Shown here: piece after piece, positions 20,432-33,713 of the stretch
How the letters are laid out: each line of letters opens with the position of its first letter
How positions within the stretch are numbered: position 1 is the stretch's first letter
Assembly: GCA_004835665.1 (NCBI GenBank)
Contig: RBKR01000001.1
Location: 1,550,001 to 1,614,000 of the forward strand
From: Phoma sp. XZ068
Lineage: Eukaryota; Ascomycota; Dothideomycetes; Pleosporales; Didymellaceae
Direction: 5' to 3'
Length of the DNA stretch: 64,000 nt
Program-made: the position numbers and the translations under genes
Notes under the pieces: model-generated
Databases searched by the model: none
The model's input: the letters and a program-made list of their open reading frames with translations, nothing else
Told to the model about the DNA's origin: nothing

Positions 20432-23400
20432 GGCTGCGTCGTATAGTGGCCCGGACGAGGTTGAGTGGAGGGGCAAATAGATTGTAGGAGTGTCGCAGGA
20501 TGCTTTAGAGCAAGTCCGCTACACTGCGCGTCGAGGGAGGGCCGCGGCGGGGGGAATTAGAGGCCGAGGCAGCGTGGACGTCAAGACTGCGGCGAGCAGA
20601 GAGTCGCAGGAAGTTAATGCGCAGTTCTCAGGAGGGCGCAAACAGGAGGCAGGAGATGGCTGCGAGGCCGCGGTGGGGGATACAAAGGTAGAAATGGCAG
20701 GCACGGACGCGGCGATGCTAAAGAGGCAGGCAGGATGGAGGCATGGGGGCAGCAGCGAGACGGGCCAGGGTGTCGCTGGCTGGCACACTGGTTGGCACTG
20801 GTGCTCACTGGTGCTGCATGCTCGACGGTGCTGGTTCCGCTGGGGCAGCCTGGCTGGGCGAACAGAGTGTCGCGCCCGTTACAACAGACGGGCGCCACAC
20901 GAACCATTGTTTCGAATCCACGGCCGGCCGACGCTGCGCTGCTGCGCGCCTATCCCTCCACCCCGGCCCGTCAGACAGTCAGACGCAGCCCGTGCTGGCC
21001 CACGACGGCGACGTGAACACCGAGTCTGCTGCTGCTGCTACTGCGCTGCTGCTGCTGCGCGCGTCAGCACCACTCAGCGCGCGCTGGCCTCCGTCAGGCG
21101 GCGCAGGCCTCACGCCGCGCCTGCTCGCCCTCCAGCTGCGCGTGTAACGCTGCCCTGACTGGCCCGCCCGTGTGCATGCAGCGTGTTGCACATCCTCCAA
21201 GGCCCATTGCCAATACTTCGCCGCCCGCCAATCAGCGCCCGCCCCCGCCCGCTTAGGCTCCTCCGCCGCTAGTCGCAGTTCCATTGTTTCATACGCAGTT
21301 TGATCACGCTCGAAGCGGTCTTATCGACAGGCAGCCAATGAATATCTGCCCATCTGCTTTTCCATGCCTGACGTTTCAACGCGCTGGAGACGCAGACTCA
21401 GTCACTGCCACCTGATGCGCAGGATTTGACCTGGCCGTGTTCCACCCCAAAACCTCCGCCAGCGGCGCAGCAGCACGCCAACTTCAGCAGCACCACCACC
21501 ACCACCACCGACGCCAAAGCCGCCCACCGGCGCTAGGATCTCCCTTCGCCAACGATCTGACAGCCCAGCGCTCGTTCACCATAAAGTCACTGCTCCCACG
21601 TGGTGAACAGCATCAACCTGGCGCTGGGTAATAACAGGTTTGTCGTAGCGTATATGATCTCCAACACTATCACCTTTACACCCACGCAATTTGGCTCCTT
21701 TCAGCATCTTTCGGTCCGCCTCTCCCTTCAAAATAGAAATGCATAACAACAGCAAAATCAATGCGTGCCGTTTCCCAGCTCATTCATCTTACGATCCAGA
21801 CATAATGTTCCTCGTTCAGCCACGAGCCAGCTTCTCCTATTTCGCCTGAAGACGTGGCCCTTGTCCGTTGCCTCAGCTCCAAACGGACACCTGTCACTTC
21901 TGTCAGAAGCACGAGCACGGCCGCATGATGGTCATCTCCTCCACAGATCTCAAGATCACCGCCCAATTGAGATTGACACCCCTTTATATGAAGACGAAGG
22001 TCCTTGAATCATGAAAATGACCGACAGGCCCGATTGCTTTTGCTCTGCTCTCTCCGCTCCGCCCATTTCCGCCGCCGCCTAGCACAACGATCTCATTTCC
22101 GCTCAAACAACGAGCTGTGTGCAGCTGTTCAAGTTTCACATGCCTTGTAACAGCTGTCGGGGTGTGGACGCTCGCGTAGTCAACGAGCTGCTCGAAACTA
22201 CTCGCGGCATGAAGGGCGTTCATTTTAACCGGGAAATCGAATCTGGGAAGATCACTACACTGTCCACAGCCTGCACCGGAGATCAGGTACGGTTCAGAAT
22301 GCAATCTATCTCTTCCAGAAGCGGCAACAGCTTCGATATCGAGTCTGTGGGTCTTAAAGGTGACTTGCATGCAACCGAACAGCCGGGAAAGCCTTGCCAG
22401 GGCTTATACCAAAGAGGAAGCTGATCTGCCATGAGCTATTTAGAGCGCTTATATATTGCACCAAGCAATTCCATTCAGGTTTGACCGTTAGGCGTCCATG
22501 AGAGCATCGTATTGAGAGCTCGACTGTGTCGCGATGTTGAGGTGCACCAAGACATGTATTGAGCCTCAGCCTGCATCCACTAGGCTAACGCTGCATCACC
22601 AACGTGCAGGTCGATCATCTGCGTGGCTGCATGGTACCACCAGTGGCCTCGCCCATCCTAGGTACCCTCAAACTAACTCCTCCCTTTCTCAACGACGATC
22701 CAATCTTACATCCATGAACAAGAGGTCCATGTTGGCACTCGTCGAACCTCCTGAAAATACTGCACCTCATGTCCCCCAGACGATCTTCGAACACCCCCGT
22801 CTCACGACCATTCTGTACCACCACGCTTACATAGCTTTTCCTCATCGATCTCTCACTGTTGTCCCACCGGCCCAATCCTCGCTATGCCATCCACTTTGAG
22901 CCGCACATGCCCGTTACAACCACTCCATCGGTATGCGCTGCGCGTCGTACAAATATTTCTACCTTCCCCGCATGTCGCACTGCGAGGCCAATGAGCTGCA
23001 AGTCGACCGAAGAAGCCAACTCTGAGACTTCACATCGCGCAAGCTGCTGCTGTCAGGCAAGGCAAACGACGGACTCGGGCAGACGTGTCGTGAAGCACAC
23101 CGCCATGCGCGCACCCGTTGCGACTGCGGGTAGTCCCGCAAATCTGTCGCTCTCGAGCAATGTCCTAAGCAGGCGCTGATGATTTACTCATACCTTTTGG
23201 CGGATCGAGCCAGTCGCGGCATGCCAAACTGAGACCATCCGACACTCGCTCCGCTGACCCTGAACACAGCAGCGGAGCACTAACCGAAACAGCAGGCTCT
23301 GCGACAAGACTCGAGACCGACTCACGATACACCCGAGAGGGCGAGCAGATTGTAGATGTACTGCAGCTCGCTTGCAGGATCTGCCTTAGCGATGGTGTGC

Positions 23401-26352
23401 GAGAGTTTTGAATGTCTCGCGTATTGATACTGGACTGTGCACAGCAGGACAATCGACATCGACTCATCCTCGCCCGACTTTATCCATTCGTAACGACTTG
23501 GTATTTTACCATAGCAGACGGGATCGAATTAAATCATTTTTGATATCCAAACTGTACCATTCCTGTAACTTTTTTTGCGTAAGACACATACCAATCAACT
23601 ACCATATCTTAACGATTACCGTTACACGTCACCTGTTTTACACCCGCTGTCTGAGACCGTGTGACGGCACAAGTGTCCCGCCCGCCCTCGCTCCTAGTAC
23701 ACATGCATGACTATCAAACATATCCACTCGGAGAATATCTGCTTCAAGCGCGCGACGCGAAGAATCGGTGTACACCCTTGTAAGCACATTCACCTAAAAC
23801 CAAGACGATCCAAGACGATCCTACACAGTGATACGAGAGCCAAGTTCCATCGAGATAGCGCATGAATGAGTGTCAAGGTGTGGCGACATTATAGTGTTGC
23901 TCATTTGAAGTGAGGTGATCAAACACGAAGCACGGGCTTGAGCCTCAGGACGTCGATCTTACTTCGCTGCAGCGTCTCAGCCAGTAGGATTTCCAAGAGC
24001 ATACACAACGCAAACTGCGGTCAACAAGCTCGAAGCATCTATTATTAGTATTGCAGAGGATGCAGGAAAAGTTCTCGCCGGAAGTAGTCTTCGAAAGCAA
24101 TGTCGTAAGATTGGGCGGTATTGGCAAAGAAAGAGTGCATGGAAGTGCCATGATTGCTTACACCTACCTAGACCCTATAAAACCGGCTCACGGTTGGGGA
24201 GGCTTACAGGTAATTGTCCGCATTTTAACGGGATTAGCCATTCGGTAACCGTCTTACCGGCCAATATTGTAAGAACAGCCGCTCGTAAGGCCACCCGCCC
24301 TAAGAACATATAACTACATGCTATAGGCATTATTATACCAGGGCGCATTAGGGGGATTGGGACAGTTTATTTATTGCTTGCCAGTTCTGCTAATCTTGGC
24401 TCGGATAAGTTATAGAACTGGCCTAAAATAGTAAAGGGGGCCACTGGATATGTGAGATCTGATGACAGACAATCAATAAACTCAGTGAATGGTGCCATGG
24501 AGGATCAGAGTTGTTTCGGCGATATCAGATGTATGGTAATACCAGTTTCATGCCCAGCATCTTCCTCCGGGACACCGAGGAGCAGCTGCACGGTAGTTTC
24601 ACGCGATTAGAGTAGAAGGATGGCGAAAGAGTTCGCTTCGTCAGATCTGACAGAGCCCTGTCTAGGACATACTGGCTACGAAAAATCTCTTTGGCCGGGA
24701 TATCTCGTCCTATTGTTACTGCTGCTAATGAGATCGTCTATGTACACCAAGGGCACATAACATGCCACAGTGATTAGAAGGACTCACGAGGGTTGATCGA
24801 GGTGAAAACCCGTATGTAACTGCTATTGCCATAATTCGCGCCAGGTGTCAAGACACTGGTTGTGATGTTACTGCAAGTCTGCTAGAAGCCACTCCTCCGT
24901 AGTTCAGTTAGTCTTGGTGAAATTGCCTACTTGCTATGAAGTTACAAATACTTTGCAAAGTCGTCTGAAAAACATGCAAGGCAACCAGTGTTGGTGGAGC
25001 ACGACTCAATGTTGATCTAGGTGTCAAAGTCCTATATTCCGCTTGGCTCTCTGCTATTTGCCGCGATCATACATGATCATATATGGGCTATTGCTCCTAA
25101 TGCGACCAAATTGAAGATAACCAGATGTAGAGGCGAAATCACTTTCTGTAGCTACATGAATGTAGGTGCTTAGAAAGATCAGTAGAAGCGAGGTAATGTT
25201 ATCAAAGTATATGGTGGGTAGGCACATTCAACTGAACTCACAGTACTGAAATGAGACCCTCTGACAACAGCATGATCCGGGGGGATCTAAAGGCTTTTGG
25301 GTATGGGAATGAATAACTTGTACCTAATTTGCCTTCTTAGATGACTGTATGATGTTTGAATCTGAGCATATTCACTTATCTGAGCTTCTGCAGACAATTT
25401 GCCAAATCGAGTGCCCATTCTCGTAGCTATTTCCTATCTATGTTTGTTTCTCTCCTAGTTCTTTCCGTCTCTAGGCTGCTTACTTTCTGGCTCTAGCAGC
25501 ATTTTGTTGTGCTTTTTTGGGCTGGTACATTTGATTACGAATCTTCTTCTTTCTCCACTGCTTTACGACTTCCGTTGCTTTGCACTGATCAATGAAATCA
25601 TGTCTTCTTTGACCCTGCTGGAATCAATTGATTTAATTCCTCATTTCTAAATGGCAGATGCGGATTCAGTTGCTTGCTCCGTCCCAGCCATTCTTGTTTC
25701 TGTTTCGCAAATATTCATCGTATCACGAAGTTCTTGTTGCAGAAATCTACCTGAACAAGTGTTATAGGCAGGAGCGTATAAAATGTAAAGTGTAAATTAT
25801 ACAGCAGTGATGGAAGACCAGAGCTTGAAGGTGGCTAGCATGGTAGGTATAGAAGGAGCAAGAGCGCGTAAAGCCTGATAGGGAGAGTAGCAACGAGTAG
25901 GGGACGAATCGACACGGACGTGCAACGGAGTGAACAATTAAGAATTTGTGTAAACAATCTGGAGGCAATCGCAAGGCATGCGCATCCGAAATCTTCATAT
26001 ATGTCATGCACGGCGACAAGCGTAGCATCTGTAACTGCAGCATTTGCAAGTGATAAGCTGCTTTGTCAGTGTGATGCGAAGGGCTGTCGAACAGGCGGAT
26101 TACTTCCATCATGATATGAGAGAATAGATGCACTTGCCATGGAATTGGTAGTTTGATGTAGAGAGGTAATTACTTTGCTATTATGTTCATCCTGGGTTTT
26201 CAAGATTCGTTCAACGGTCTTGTCACCAAACCTATACAAAGAGTGGATATCCCCACCAACTACTTCTTTTCCGGTCTGTAGATGAGACCAAATACTCTTC
26301 GATATTTGGCTCCTGTTTACGTCGTGCCTTAGCCTTCTTAGACAGAATCCGT
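20432..26352. other. 5.9-kb region without a recognised gene
   Basis: The GC-rich first kilobase has CTG/CAG-type trinucleotide stretches and presumably includes the promoter and 5' leader of the minus-strand gene starting at 20431. From about 23.5 to 26 kb the sequence is more AT-rich, with many TA steps (for example 24160-24450), which could be degraded repeat sequence. Open frames of 60-220 codons appear on both strands, but they are mutual shadows with no signature, plausible start or splice partner. Confidence 0.5.
21491..21509. repeat. CAC trinucleotide run
   Basis: Six perfect CAC units plus C in non-coding sequence. Confidence 0.9.
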
Positions 26353-28166
26353 CTACTCGTCGGCCTCGATATCGACAACAGTCTTTGTCCATTGACGAGC
26401 CGGGACCTTGCGCTTGAACAAGATGTCGATCTCGCGGTAAGATCGGTTCTTCATCTCAGGCAGGAAGAAGTATGCCAAGATGAAGCAAACGAATCCAGTG
26501 CCTGCCCAGACGTAGCCGCACTTGCCACCAAGATTTGCCTCCTATATTACGTTAGTAATTGTAAAATTCGGAGGGAGGAAGATCTTACATCGCGGTTCAG
26601 CATGTAACTTGCGAGGAAGATGCAAGGAATGTTCACGGCGTAGTATGCAGCGCGTCCAACTCCGGTAGTCAAAGGCCTGAGACGGATGGAAGACGTCTCT
26701 CCGATAATGACCCACGAAGCGGGGGCAGGTCCCAAGGTGAACAAGACGGAGACAATGAGACCCAAGGACGCCTGCGCCAAAGAGGCTGCGTTCGAGGTGC
26801 CAACGGAACCTGCAATACCAAGAGCGACTAGGAAGCCTACGTTGATGAGCGAACCCCAGACGTAGATGGTGCGTCGGCCAAGGTAGGCAGTGAGGATCCA
26901 GGAAAGCATAACGAAGACCATCTGAAGGGCTGAGGTAATAAGGCCCAGGGCGAACGCAGTGTCGGTTTTCATACCAGCCTCTGCGATTGATTTCAGCACG
27001 TACACTTTACTCAGAATGCGGATGAGAACAACTTACGCTCAAAGAAATAGACAGCTTGGTTGGCGATGAGGTTGCCTGTTAAATTTTGTGCTGCGTACAC
27101 ACCACACACGATGAGGGTACGGTAAAGGTCGGTGCCCTTGAACAGTTCCACGAGATTGGGCTCCTTGATTGACTTCTCGAGATCAACCGTACGGCGCATC
27201 ATGGCGACGGACTCGCTAGCGTTCAGTCTCGACCTGCGTCCCAAGCGTCCAACTGCTTTCTCTGCTTCTTCGAGACGTCCCTTACGGACCAGCCACCAGG
27301 GTGACTCAGGGGCGATAAAGAGGAGAATGGCAAGAGGGGTTGGGAACATCCATTGAAGCGCAATAGGGATTCTGAGTCTATCGTTAGCGAATAATTGCTT
27401 TGGAAACGCAAGAATACGTACCGGTACGCGATTGGATCGTCAATCTTGTTGTAATGATAGGTGACGCCACCAACGATAATAGCACCAATGGCCCAGAACA
27501 TCTGTAACATCTGGGTGGCGGGAGCGCGCAGTTGGATTGGTGTAATCTCGCTGCAGTATGCTGGTGCGTTGGCAATGAAGATGCCCCAAGGGATACCCTC
27601 GAGGAGCTGTCCCACGAACATAACTGGAAGCGAATTGGCAAAATAGAAGATGAAGATGAACGCGTTCAAAAGCATGAGGCCGGTGATGGTCGCCCAACGG
27701 TAACCGATCTTGCTGGTAAGGGGACCAGCCAGGAGGACGCCGATGATTGCACCAAGCGGTCCACCCATTTGAAGCGCAGATTGCCAACTGGCTACGATAA
27801 GATGTTTGCCGTTGTCCGGACCCGGAACGCCGTAATCTTTCGCAAATTTAGGTAGTGCAATAAAGTTACCAATCAGGAAAACACAGTAGGACTCCATGAT
27901 CTAAACATAGCGTTAACTGCAATTCTGCATTGAGAAGGGTTAGAGAAGCGTACAATAGTGCAAGACATGATAAATGCCCAAAAGGCAGCCATAGGGTACT
28001 CCTTGACAGCCTGTAGTACACCCGATTGCTGCTCGGCGGTCTCTGCCTCCATGGCAGCCGCCTTGTAGGCTTCGAGCTTGGCGTCATTGTCAAGGTTGTG
28101 GGAATCTTCCACTTGATGGATGCCCTTCTCGCCGCCGTGGGCCTTGATGTCCATGGGCTCACTCAT
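26353..28166 (-). CDS. Alpha-glucoside/maltose-type MFS sugar permease
   Basis: Five minus-strand exons (27954-28166, 27422-27900, 27037-27371, 26589-26980, 26353-26541) with introns of 53, 50, 56 and 47 bp close in frame to 535 residues. It has twelve predicted membrane helices and the sugar-porter signatures: MSCTIIMESYCVFLIGN in helix 1, the loop motif GYRWATITG, PESPWWLVRKGR, and the end motif PEMKNRSYREIDILF. The phrase YCSEITPIQLRAPATQMLQMFW is typical of fungal alpha-glucoside:H+ symporters (Mal/Mph-like) rather than hexose carriers. It would import maltose or related glucosides at the plasma membrane. The N-terminal 60 residues are cytosolic and acidic. No maltase or zinc-cluster MAL activator lies beside it, so substrate assignment rests on family resemblance alone. 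Confidence 0.92.
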
Positions 28167-30844
28167 GTTTGCTGAGGTGGGCCGTGATGGCAAATGTGTG
28201 GGGAAGTTGGGGAAAGAGATGGAGAAGCAAGCGATCGGAAATGCCTCCACCTTTTAAAGAAAACAGGGGCAGACGTTCGCTTCACCTAGGATTCGACATT
28301 GTCGTAACAATCCATCAATCACAGTACCTAGCTCTACGGTCGGTCTTACGCCGATCCCAGGCCGCGTGATCTAACTGTCACAAACTCGTTTTCATCTGCG
28401 GCTGCTTGGAGAGGCTTTCGTTAGCAGCGGGATGTCCTCCGGAATGGAGGTAGCGTTTTGCAAAGGGATGTCTCGCGTGCAAACGCCTCGGCGATTTCTG
28501 CGATAAAGGCGGCCTGCCGCAGGGCGCCAGCCAATCAGAGCCTTATTGGCAAAGCATTGTCCAACGCTGGCCCCATCCCCGCACGCCATAACTGGATTTA
28601 GCCGGGCGCCTTGAAGCTTGACCCCGGGCTTCTCCATCTTCTCCACCATCAACGGTGTGAGTCTCGCTGCATGATACCCCGAGGGGCGGGATCGCAGTCG
28701 GACGGAGTACAAGTAACGGTTTAGCTGCTTCCTAATAAAGCTTAGATTCCCGATTCAGTCGCTGACGCTGGAACGTTGCAAAGTCGGCATTAAGCAAAGA
28801 GATTGCCGTCTGTTCCTTGTCTGCGAAAACTACTTCAATAATTAAGATAGAGGAGCCATGACAATACAACGCCATGATCATGCAGATGATGTTGCCAGCC
28901 AGTACTGTTGGTGTGTTAGCAGGACTGTTTGCAATGGTTCAGTGAGTCTTCTCAAAGCGATCTACTACGTAGCATTATTTAGTGCCCTTCGGCGTCCGCG
29001 TTCGTATTCCGTAACACCTCTTGCGAACTAGGTGCGTATAGAGCCAGGGAGATTGAGTGGATACGCCCTTTCCATCGTTTTCGCGCGCTCGCCTACCGTA
29101 TAGCTTCTAGTCAATTACGTGCGAGTACCATAGAAGCTCAGTGAGGGCGGGGCTAAAGCTGCTGATTGGTCAAGAACACTCAAGCTTCATTCTAGAGCTT
29201 GCATCCTCGGCAAGGGATTGGATTATTAAAGTTTCCAAGCCAAGTTGCGCCGGAGAGAACAGTGGCAGCCACCCGCATCCTGCATGTTTGTGCGCATAAG
29301 CAGGTCGTGAGAGGTATCCCTTCCGCCAGCCACCAACGCCCAGGAACTCGGAGCTTCACCGAGGATTCCAACTTCCTTACACCCTTTCACACGTGATAAA
29401 CAGACGTAGCTCGGCTGAGATATCACAAATCAGAAACCCTTGCTTGCGGCCCTGACTCCGTTAGATCACAATGACTGCTTTATGGTGGCGTTTGCAGACA
29501 GGCGCGTGGAGAAGTTGGGACCGCGACATCGTGGGTCTGTGGTCTAGGTGATTGTGGAGCCGCAAGCTAGCAGGTAAACTGCCGCGCTTTGTACACTCAA
29601 CAATGTTACCTCGTGCATCCGTTGATCCAGTAAAGTTTCACGCTCAAAGCCATGTGACGATATCTACAGTGGCGGCCAACTTGTACTTGGCTTCGAATCT
29701 CTAATGTCCAAGAGCTGCAGAACCCTGACTCAGAGTACCGAGAGCATGACCACGCTGAAAAGTGCTTTTCAAACCGTGCAGACCCCTGGAAACCAACTTT
29801 GGTAGCCATCAACGACATAGAGTGACTGGCTACCGAAAGAGTGGTTACTGGAAAGCACGGTAGATGTGAGGGTATCCACGTTGTGTATCCCAGCTTGCTC
29901 CACAAGTGCATGAGTGCACCAGCAGGAAAGGGACCCACCTATTTTGAGAATGATCATCCGTTCTACCATGCATACCGTTTAGCTGACATGACAAGTCTCA
30001 TGCGGCCTCGTTTAGGACCCTCTAAGCAGCGGGACTTTCCTTCGCGGCTGCTCCAAAGGCTGCTCTTTCATGGCTGTTCCTTCATGGATGCCGCTTCTCT
30101 AGCACCCCACATGTAGAACCAGGTTGCTGTTCAGGCTTCATTCGCCACAAGCTTTATGGCAGGGTCTCCATAGATCGTGAATACAGTCTCGATGAATCAG
30201 TCATGCTGTTTGAGTTCCACACTTAGTGCGCACTGGCTGGCCAACCTTCGTGCTCCTCTGCAGAACATCTACATGCCAGGCGCCTGGCATGCTTCAAGAG
30301 GACAAGCTTTATCGCAGAGTATGCGCTGTTTCAGATCGACATACTAGAGGCCAGAACATGCATAGAAAGTGCCTAGGATTGAAGAAACTGCATGACAGGC
30401 CAGACCTCACGCTCGGCGAAGCCGCCGACATTTGCAGACCACCAGGGTAAGTATGTCTTTCTATATTACTCGCAGACGCCACCAATTAGTCTTGGAAGAA
30501 TACCAAGTGCGGTCGAGTAAAACGCCATCAGTGGTACGGTGGTCAGATACTAGACTGGTGCCTCACAAGGACCACTAACATCAACATGCTGACGTGAGAA
30601 TAAGTTTTTGATTCCAAATTAGACATGCTAAGACACAATACAGTACAATGCAACAAGCCCTCTCACGAGGTATTAGAAGAGAAGAGAAGAAAGACGTAAA
30701 AAGATTCGAGCATCCTTAATCCCAATGGCAACCTGAACGCCTTCATGCAGTGTATTCCGTTTTCTTCATCATGCAACTTGGACCAAAGCGAGTCTGCGCT
30801 CGAAAGGAGAAGTCATCGAGCAGTGCGATGACAATTTCAAAGAT
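28167..30844. other. 2.7-kb region without a recognised gene
   Basis: Upstream region of the permease and 3' flank of the BTB gene. Short frames only. It contains a perfect 20-bp palindrome at 30272-30291. No tRNA or coding signature was seen. Confidence 0.5.
30272..30291. repeat. Perfect 20-bp palindrome
   Basis: The ten bases CATGCCAGGC are followed directly by their reverse complement, without spacer, in non-coding DNA. Confidence 0.9.
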
Positions 30845-31926
30845 CTAGGCCTTCAGCGTACCGAAGTCCCCTTTGGAAAGACCGTTGGGCACAACGTTGA
30901 GGCTGAACTGGCTGAAGTCCTTTTTCAAGTCGTCGACCTTGTTCGATGTGCCGTTGGTCGCCTTGGTCTTGTTATCTTTGGAGATGTCGTGCTTGCTCTG
31001 CGTTGGGCTACCGACGACAGTGTCGTCTGTCTCGTCAGCATCGTCGTTATCCTCCTCCTCCTCTTCGTCTTGCTCTTCGACCTCAGCCTCTTGCTCATCC
31101 TCCTCGACCTCAGCCTCCTGATCTTCGCCGTCAAGCTCGTCCACGGACTCGGATGCGTTGTCCTCGATGTCCGCGTTCTGCTCGAGCTCGGCGTCGTTCT
31201 GCTTGATCTCCTCATCGACATCAACCAGATCCTCGCCTTCGGCAGGGTCATCACGCGCATCTGGGACGACCTCCTCGTCGAGCCTCCAGTCCTGGATCGC
31301 GCAGATGACGTCGACAGCAAGCTGGCCGTTTTTGCGCAGCGCCTTGTCCCAGTGTGCGGGCAGCCCCTTCTCGAGAACCATCATGCGCGCGATAGAATGG
31401 ACGAGCATGTGGCGCATGGGACTGCCATTCTCTGTGTTGGCATAGATGTACTGCACACGACGCAGGCCAGGGTATGAGTCGCTGAACTTGTACCATTCGC
31501 GGACGACTTGCAGGACATCGGCGATCAGATTTGGGATCTGATATTTCTCCGCCATCAGGTATAGGTCAAAGAGCACGCCCAAATCAGACTCTTCGCGGGG
31601 GACAGGCAGCGAGCTGGAGTAGAGCCACCCCACGAAGGTCTTGAACGCATTCTCGTCGTCTTCGGCGAGGCCGAGGGTTTGGGTTGTGCTGCCCTTGGCG
31701 TAGAAAACCTTGCGGAAGAAAGGTGAGTGGTGGCACAGGAGCTTCTCGTGAAGAATCCAGTGTGCGTTCTCTTCGCCAACATAAATGTCAACCATAGAGC
31801 GAGAGAGGAGCCTGTCGACATTGAGTTAGTCACTGTGATATTCATGCGGCTCCGTGTCGTATGATTCCAATCGACTCCAATAAATTGAACGTACTCATTG
31901 AGCGGCTTCTCATTTGTGCCAGACAT
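30845..31926 (-). CDS. BTB/POZ-domain protein with long acidic tail
   Basis: A 32-nt first exon (31895-31926) joins exon 2 (30845-31811) over an 83-bp intron (GA|GTACGT...GACAG|G) to give 332 residues. Residues about 15-115 form a BTB fold: VDIYVGEENAHWILHEKLLCHHSPFFRKVFY, DDENAFKTFVGWLYSSSLP, and LYLMAEKYQIPNLI. A helical middle follows. Residues about 210-275 are almost purely acidic (runs of Glu/Asp encoded by a GAG/GAC-rich stretch). The tail is basic and Ser-rich. BTB domains mediate dimerisation, often as adaptors for Cul3 ubiquitin ligases. Many such fungal proteins have no known partner, and none can be named here. Confidence 0.88.
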
Positions 31927-32577
31927 GACGGGTATGGTGATCTTCGACCGTTGCGACTAAACCAAAAGGGCACTAAGTAGCGGCGCGTGAACGTTGATCT
32001 CAACGGTCAACTCGTAGGATATTCGACAAAAGGTCGGAAGGATATCAAAAACTCGATGGATACAGAATGCTCCGCGTAAGATGTGGCCGTGCCAACTCTA
32101 TAAGCAGGCAAGGAGGTTGGGATGCAGCGATGCATCGCTATGACGTCGATGTTGACGCTGTGGTGTGGAGCGGCACGTTTCTTGGAGAGACCCCTGTCAG
32201 AATGGGCGGCCTGCCAGGGATCTTGGAGATCAGATCACCCAATGCGCATCGAAGTTCACGAACGCCATCGTTTTGTCCCGTTCTCGAACCCAGAAGCCCG
32301 TCTTTGACACATATGGTGGTGTGAGCTTGTGAAAATGTGCAAAACCTGTCGCAGCGACTCCAAAGTGATTTCCACATTCGGAGCTGCAGGGTAAGGTCCG
32401 CATGTAAAAGGCACTCGGAATGTTAAGCCACCTCGAGTGAGAGATGACGATAATTTCTCAATTGGCCAGCAGTCAGTCTGCTGAAAAGGGTATATGCGTG
32501 AGATGGTAACGTTAAAGTTCGTCGAAAACCCTGCTCTTCCCGTCCACATCCCGCTGCATGGGCGGGTACCTGTGAGC
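31927..32577. other. Intergenic, no gene seen
   Basis: Upstream of the BTB gene and downstream of Rrp36. Short frames without signatures. Confidence 0.5.
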
Positions 32578-33713
32578 TCATGCAGAGCGTCGGTCCGCGG
32601 GCATGTTCCTCCGCTCCTTTGCGGTGACCTTCTTGCGGCGGCGCTCTATGGTCCTGTCCCGCTGCTTCGATTTCATGTTCTGGAAGCGATCGATCAGGGC
32701 AAGCTTCTTTTGCTCGGCTACACAAGATGTTAGTAGATGGACGTAACAATAGCAGAACGGCAGACAACATACACTTCTTCAGGTAGAACGGTTGCTTGCC
32801 GTCCTTGATCAGCTCCTTCTCCTTCTTCTTGTGTTCTCGTACAACAGCTTGCTGCTCGTCCTTCCTCTGCTGGGTCTTCATCTGTGACTCCATGGACTCC
32901 AGTTGCTTTCTCATCTGCTCCTTCTCATCACCGTTTCGTGACTTCTTAATGGCCTTCTTGAGGTCTGCAATCTCTGACGCCTTGTAATCGTTCAGGAAGG
33001 CATAACGTCTGCCAACTGTGTTTTCGTCTGGCCGAGGTCCACCAATATTCTCAAACCGGGGGTCGCGAAAGGCTGGCTTCTTGACATCGACGACATTGCG
33101 CTTGCGTGAAACCATGCGTTTGCTCGACTGTACGGCGGGTGCGTGTTTGCTAGATCGTGCATGCGGGGCGGCGTCTGAATCCGAGTCGGCCCCTTCGCCT
33201 TCGCTCTCGTCCCGCTCCTGACGCTTCGTCTTGCTCTTCTCAGCAACCTTGGGCTTCTTGTTAGGTTTCTCGTCCCCATTTGCTAGCTTCGCCGCCTTGA
33301 TTTGCCGCAGTCGCTCCCTCAGTGCCTCCAGCTTGTCTTCCTGCGATTTTGAGGAATCGTCGCCCCGCTTGCGTTTTCGGTCTGTCGATTTCGCGAGTGC
33401 ATCTTGTGCCTTGGCCAGCGCTCCAAAAGAGACCTTGCTCATTTGCGCTTGTACCTGGTCGTCTTCAGAGGCATCTGACTAAGGAACGTTAGTATAGAGA
33501 TGGCCAATTCTACAATACCACACTTACCATTTCCTCGTCCCCAGAACCGTCTGCAGCTGTATCGTCGCTGTCTGAGCCGACAACTTCTCCAGCACCGAAC
33601 TCTAGCACAGACTCAGACGAGGATCGATCAGTCACTTCGTAGTTTTCGCTGTCGTCCGAGCTCTCCTCAGCAGCACGCAGCGTGCGGTCAAGCTTGCTGG
33701 AGAGTGGCGGCAT
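32578..33713 (-). CDS. RRP36: rRNA biogenesis protein Rrp36
   Basis: Three minus-strand exons (33528-33713, 32773-33478, 32578-32717) with 49- and 55-bp introns give 343 residues. The N-terminus is acidic and Ser-rich (residues 14-62). The centre is Lys-rich, then comes the family core: RDPRFENIGG, RRYAFLNDYKASEIADLKKAI, a long charged helix (QMRKQLESMESQMK), and after the last splice KKSEQKKLALIDRFQNMK followed by ERRRKKVTAKERRNMP. This matches Rrp36, a nucleolar factor in early pre-rRNA cleavage and 18S rRNA/40S assembly. The last exon is needed for the conserved C-terminus; the unspliced frame diverges into non-homologous residues. It is divergent from the FCP1-like gene, 260 bp apart. Confidence 0.93.

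Noticed and set aside
20490..21158. 222-codon plus-strand frame upstream of the Ser/Pro-rich gene
   Set aside because: Lies in GC-rich sequence where all frames stay open; composition is Arg/Ala/Gly noise with trinucleotide runs, and no motif or splice partner is seen.
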